Shown: one piece after another, positions 5,184 to 5,229 of the stretch
Layout of the letters: every line of letters starts with the position of its first letter
How positions within the stretch are numbered: the first letter of the stretch is position 1
NCBI GenBank assembly: GCA_900553005.1
Contig: USBU01000105.1
Span: 1 to 5,229, forward strand
Direction of reading: 5' to 3'
DNA length: 5,229 bases
Source: an uncultured Eubacteriales bacterium
GTDB taxonomy: Bacteria > Bacillota > Clostridia > Christensenellales > Pumilibacteraceae
Made by a program: the position numbers and the translations under genes
Notes under the pieces: generated by a model
Database searches by the model: none
What the model saw: the letters and a program-made list of their open reading frames with translations, nothing else
What the model was told of the DNA's origin: nothing

Positions 5184-5229
5184 CTGTCTCTTATACACAT
5201 CTCCGAGCCCACGAGACGGAGCTACATCT
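5184..5229. other. Nextera read-2 adapter with i7 index and start of P7, not genomic
   Basis: Positions 5184-5202 are the reverse-complement Tn5 mosaic end (CTGTCTCTTATACACATCT). Positions 5203-5217 are the read-2 adapter tail CCGAGCCCACGAGAC. Positions 5218-5225 (GGAGCTAC) match the position and form of an 8-base i7 index, N718 as I recall it, and 5226-5229 (ATCT) match the first bases of the P7 oligonucleotide. The read-through is an untrimmed library end, not a mobile element. Confidence 0.97.

Overview
The window is a short assembled contig of about 5.16 kb of bacterial DNA (25-5183), flanked at both ends by untrimmed Illumina Nextera library adapter (1-24 and 5184-5229). Mixed GC content, very AT-rich intergenic spacers, near-consensus sigma-A promoters, strong GGAGG-type ribosome binding sites and protein variants of a Bacillota type all suggest an uncultured member of the Clostridia. 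The taxonomic call is inference. No mobile element, CRISPR array, tRNA or rRNA is visible.

Layout, left to right. After the adapter and about 200 bp of apparently non-coding DNA, a consensus promoter (225-253) drives a monocistronic type I phosphoribosyltransferase gene (288-830). It ends in a textbook intrinsic terminator (856-885). A second promoter (957-985) and a leader of about 85 nt precede a two-gene operon: a GT4 glycosyltransferase of the diacylglycerol-glucosyltransferase type (1078-2208), then a PlsC-type acyltransferase (2205-3209) joined through an ATGA stop/start overlap. This pair is most simply read as a membrane-lipid module, with the acyltransferase feeding phosphatidate/diacylglycerol and the glycosyltransferase adding sugar to the lipid.

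A convergent intergenic region (3210-3530) holds two hairpins and no convincing gene. On the minus strand lie a 261-residue RNase Z-like metallo-beta-lactamase-fold hydrolase without the tRNase Z arm (3531-4316) and, upstream of it, galE (4395-5183), encoding UDP-glucose 4-epimerase. galE is cut at its 5' end by the contig edge. A hairpin without a T-tract lies between these two genes. GalE interconverts UDP-glucose and UDP-galactose, donors that the GT4 enzyme could use, so sugar-nucleotide and glycolipid metabolism is a loose theme, but the two groups are on opposite strands.

I see no undescribed defence, mobile or regulatory system. The points most worth attention are the adapter contamination, which adds false N-terminal residues to GalE, the compact arm-less RNase Z-like protein, and the glycosyltransferase-acyltransferase pair whose acyltransferase carries a long basic C-terminal extension.
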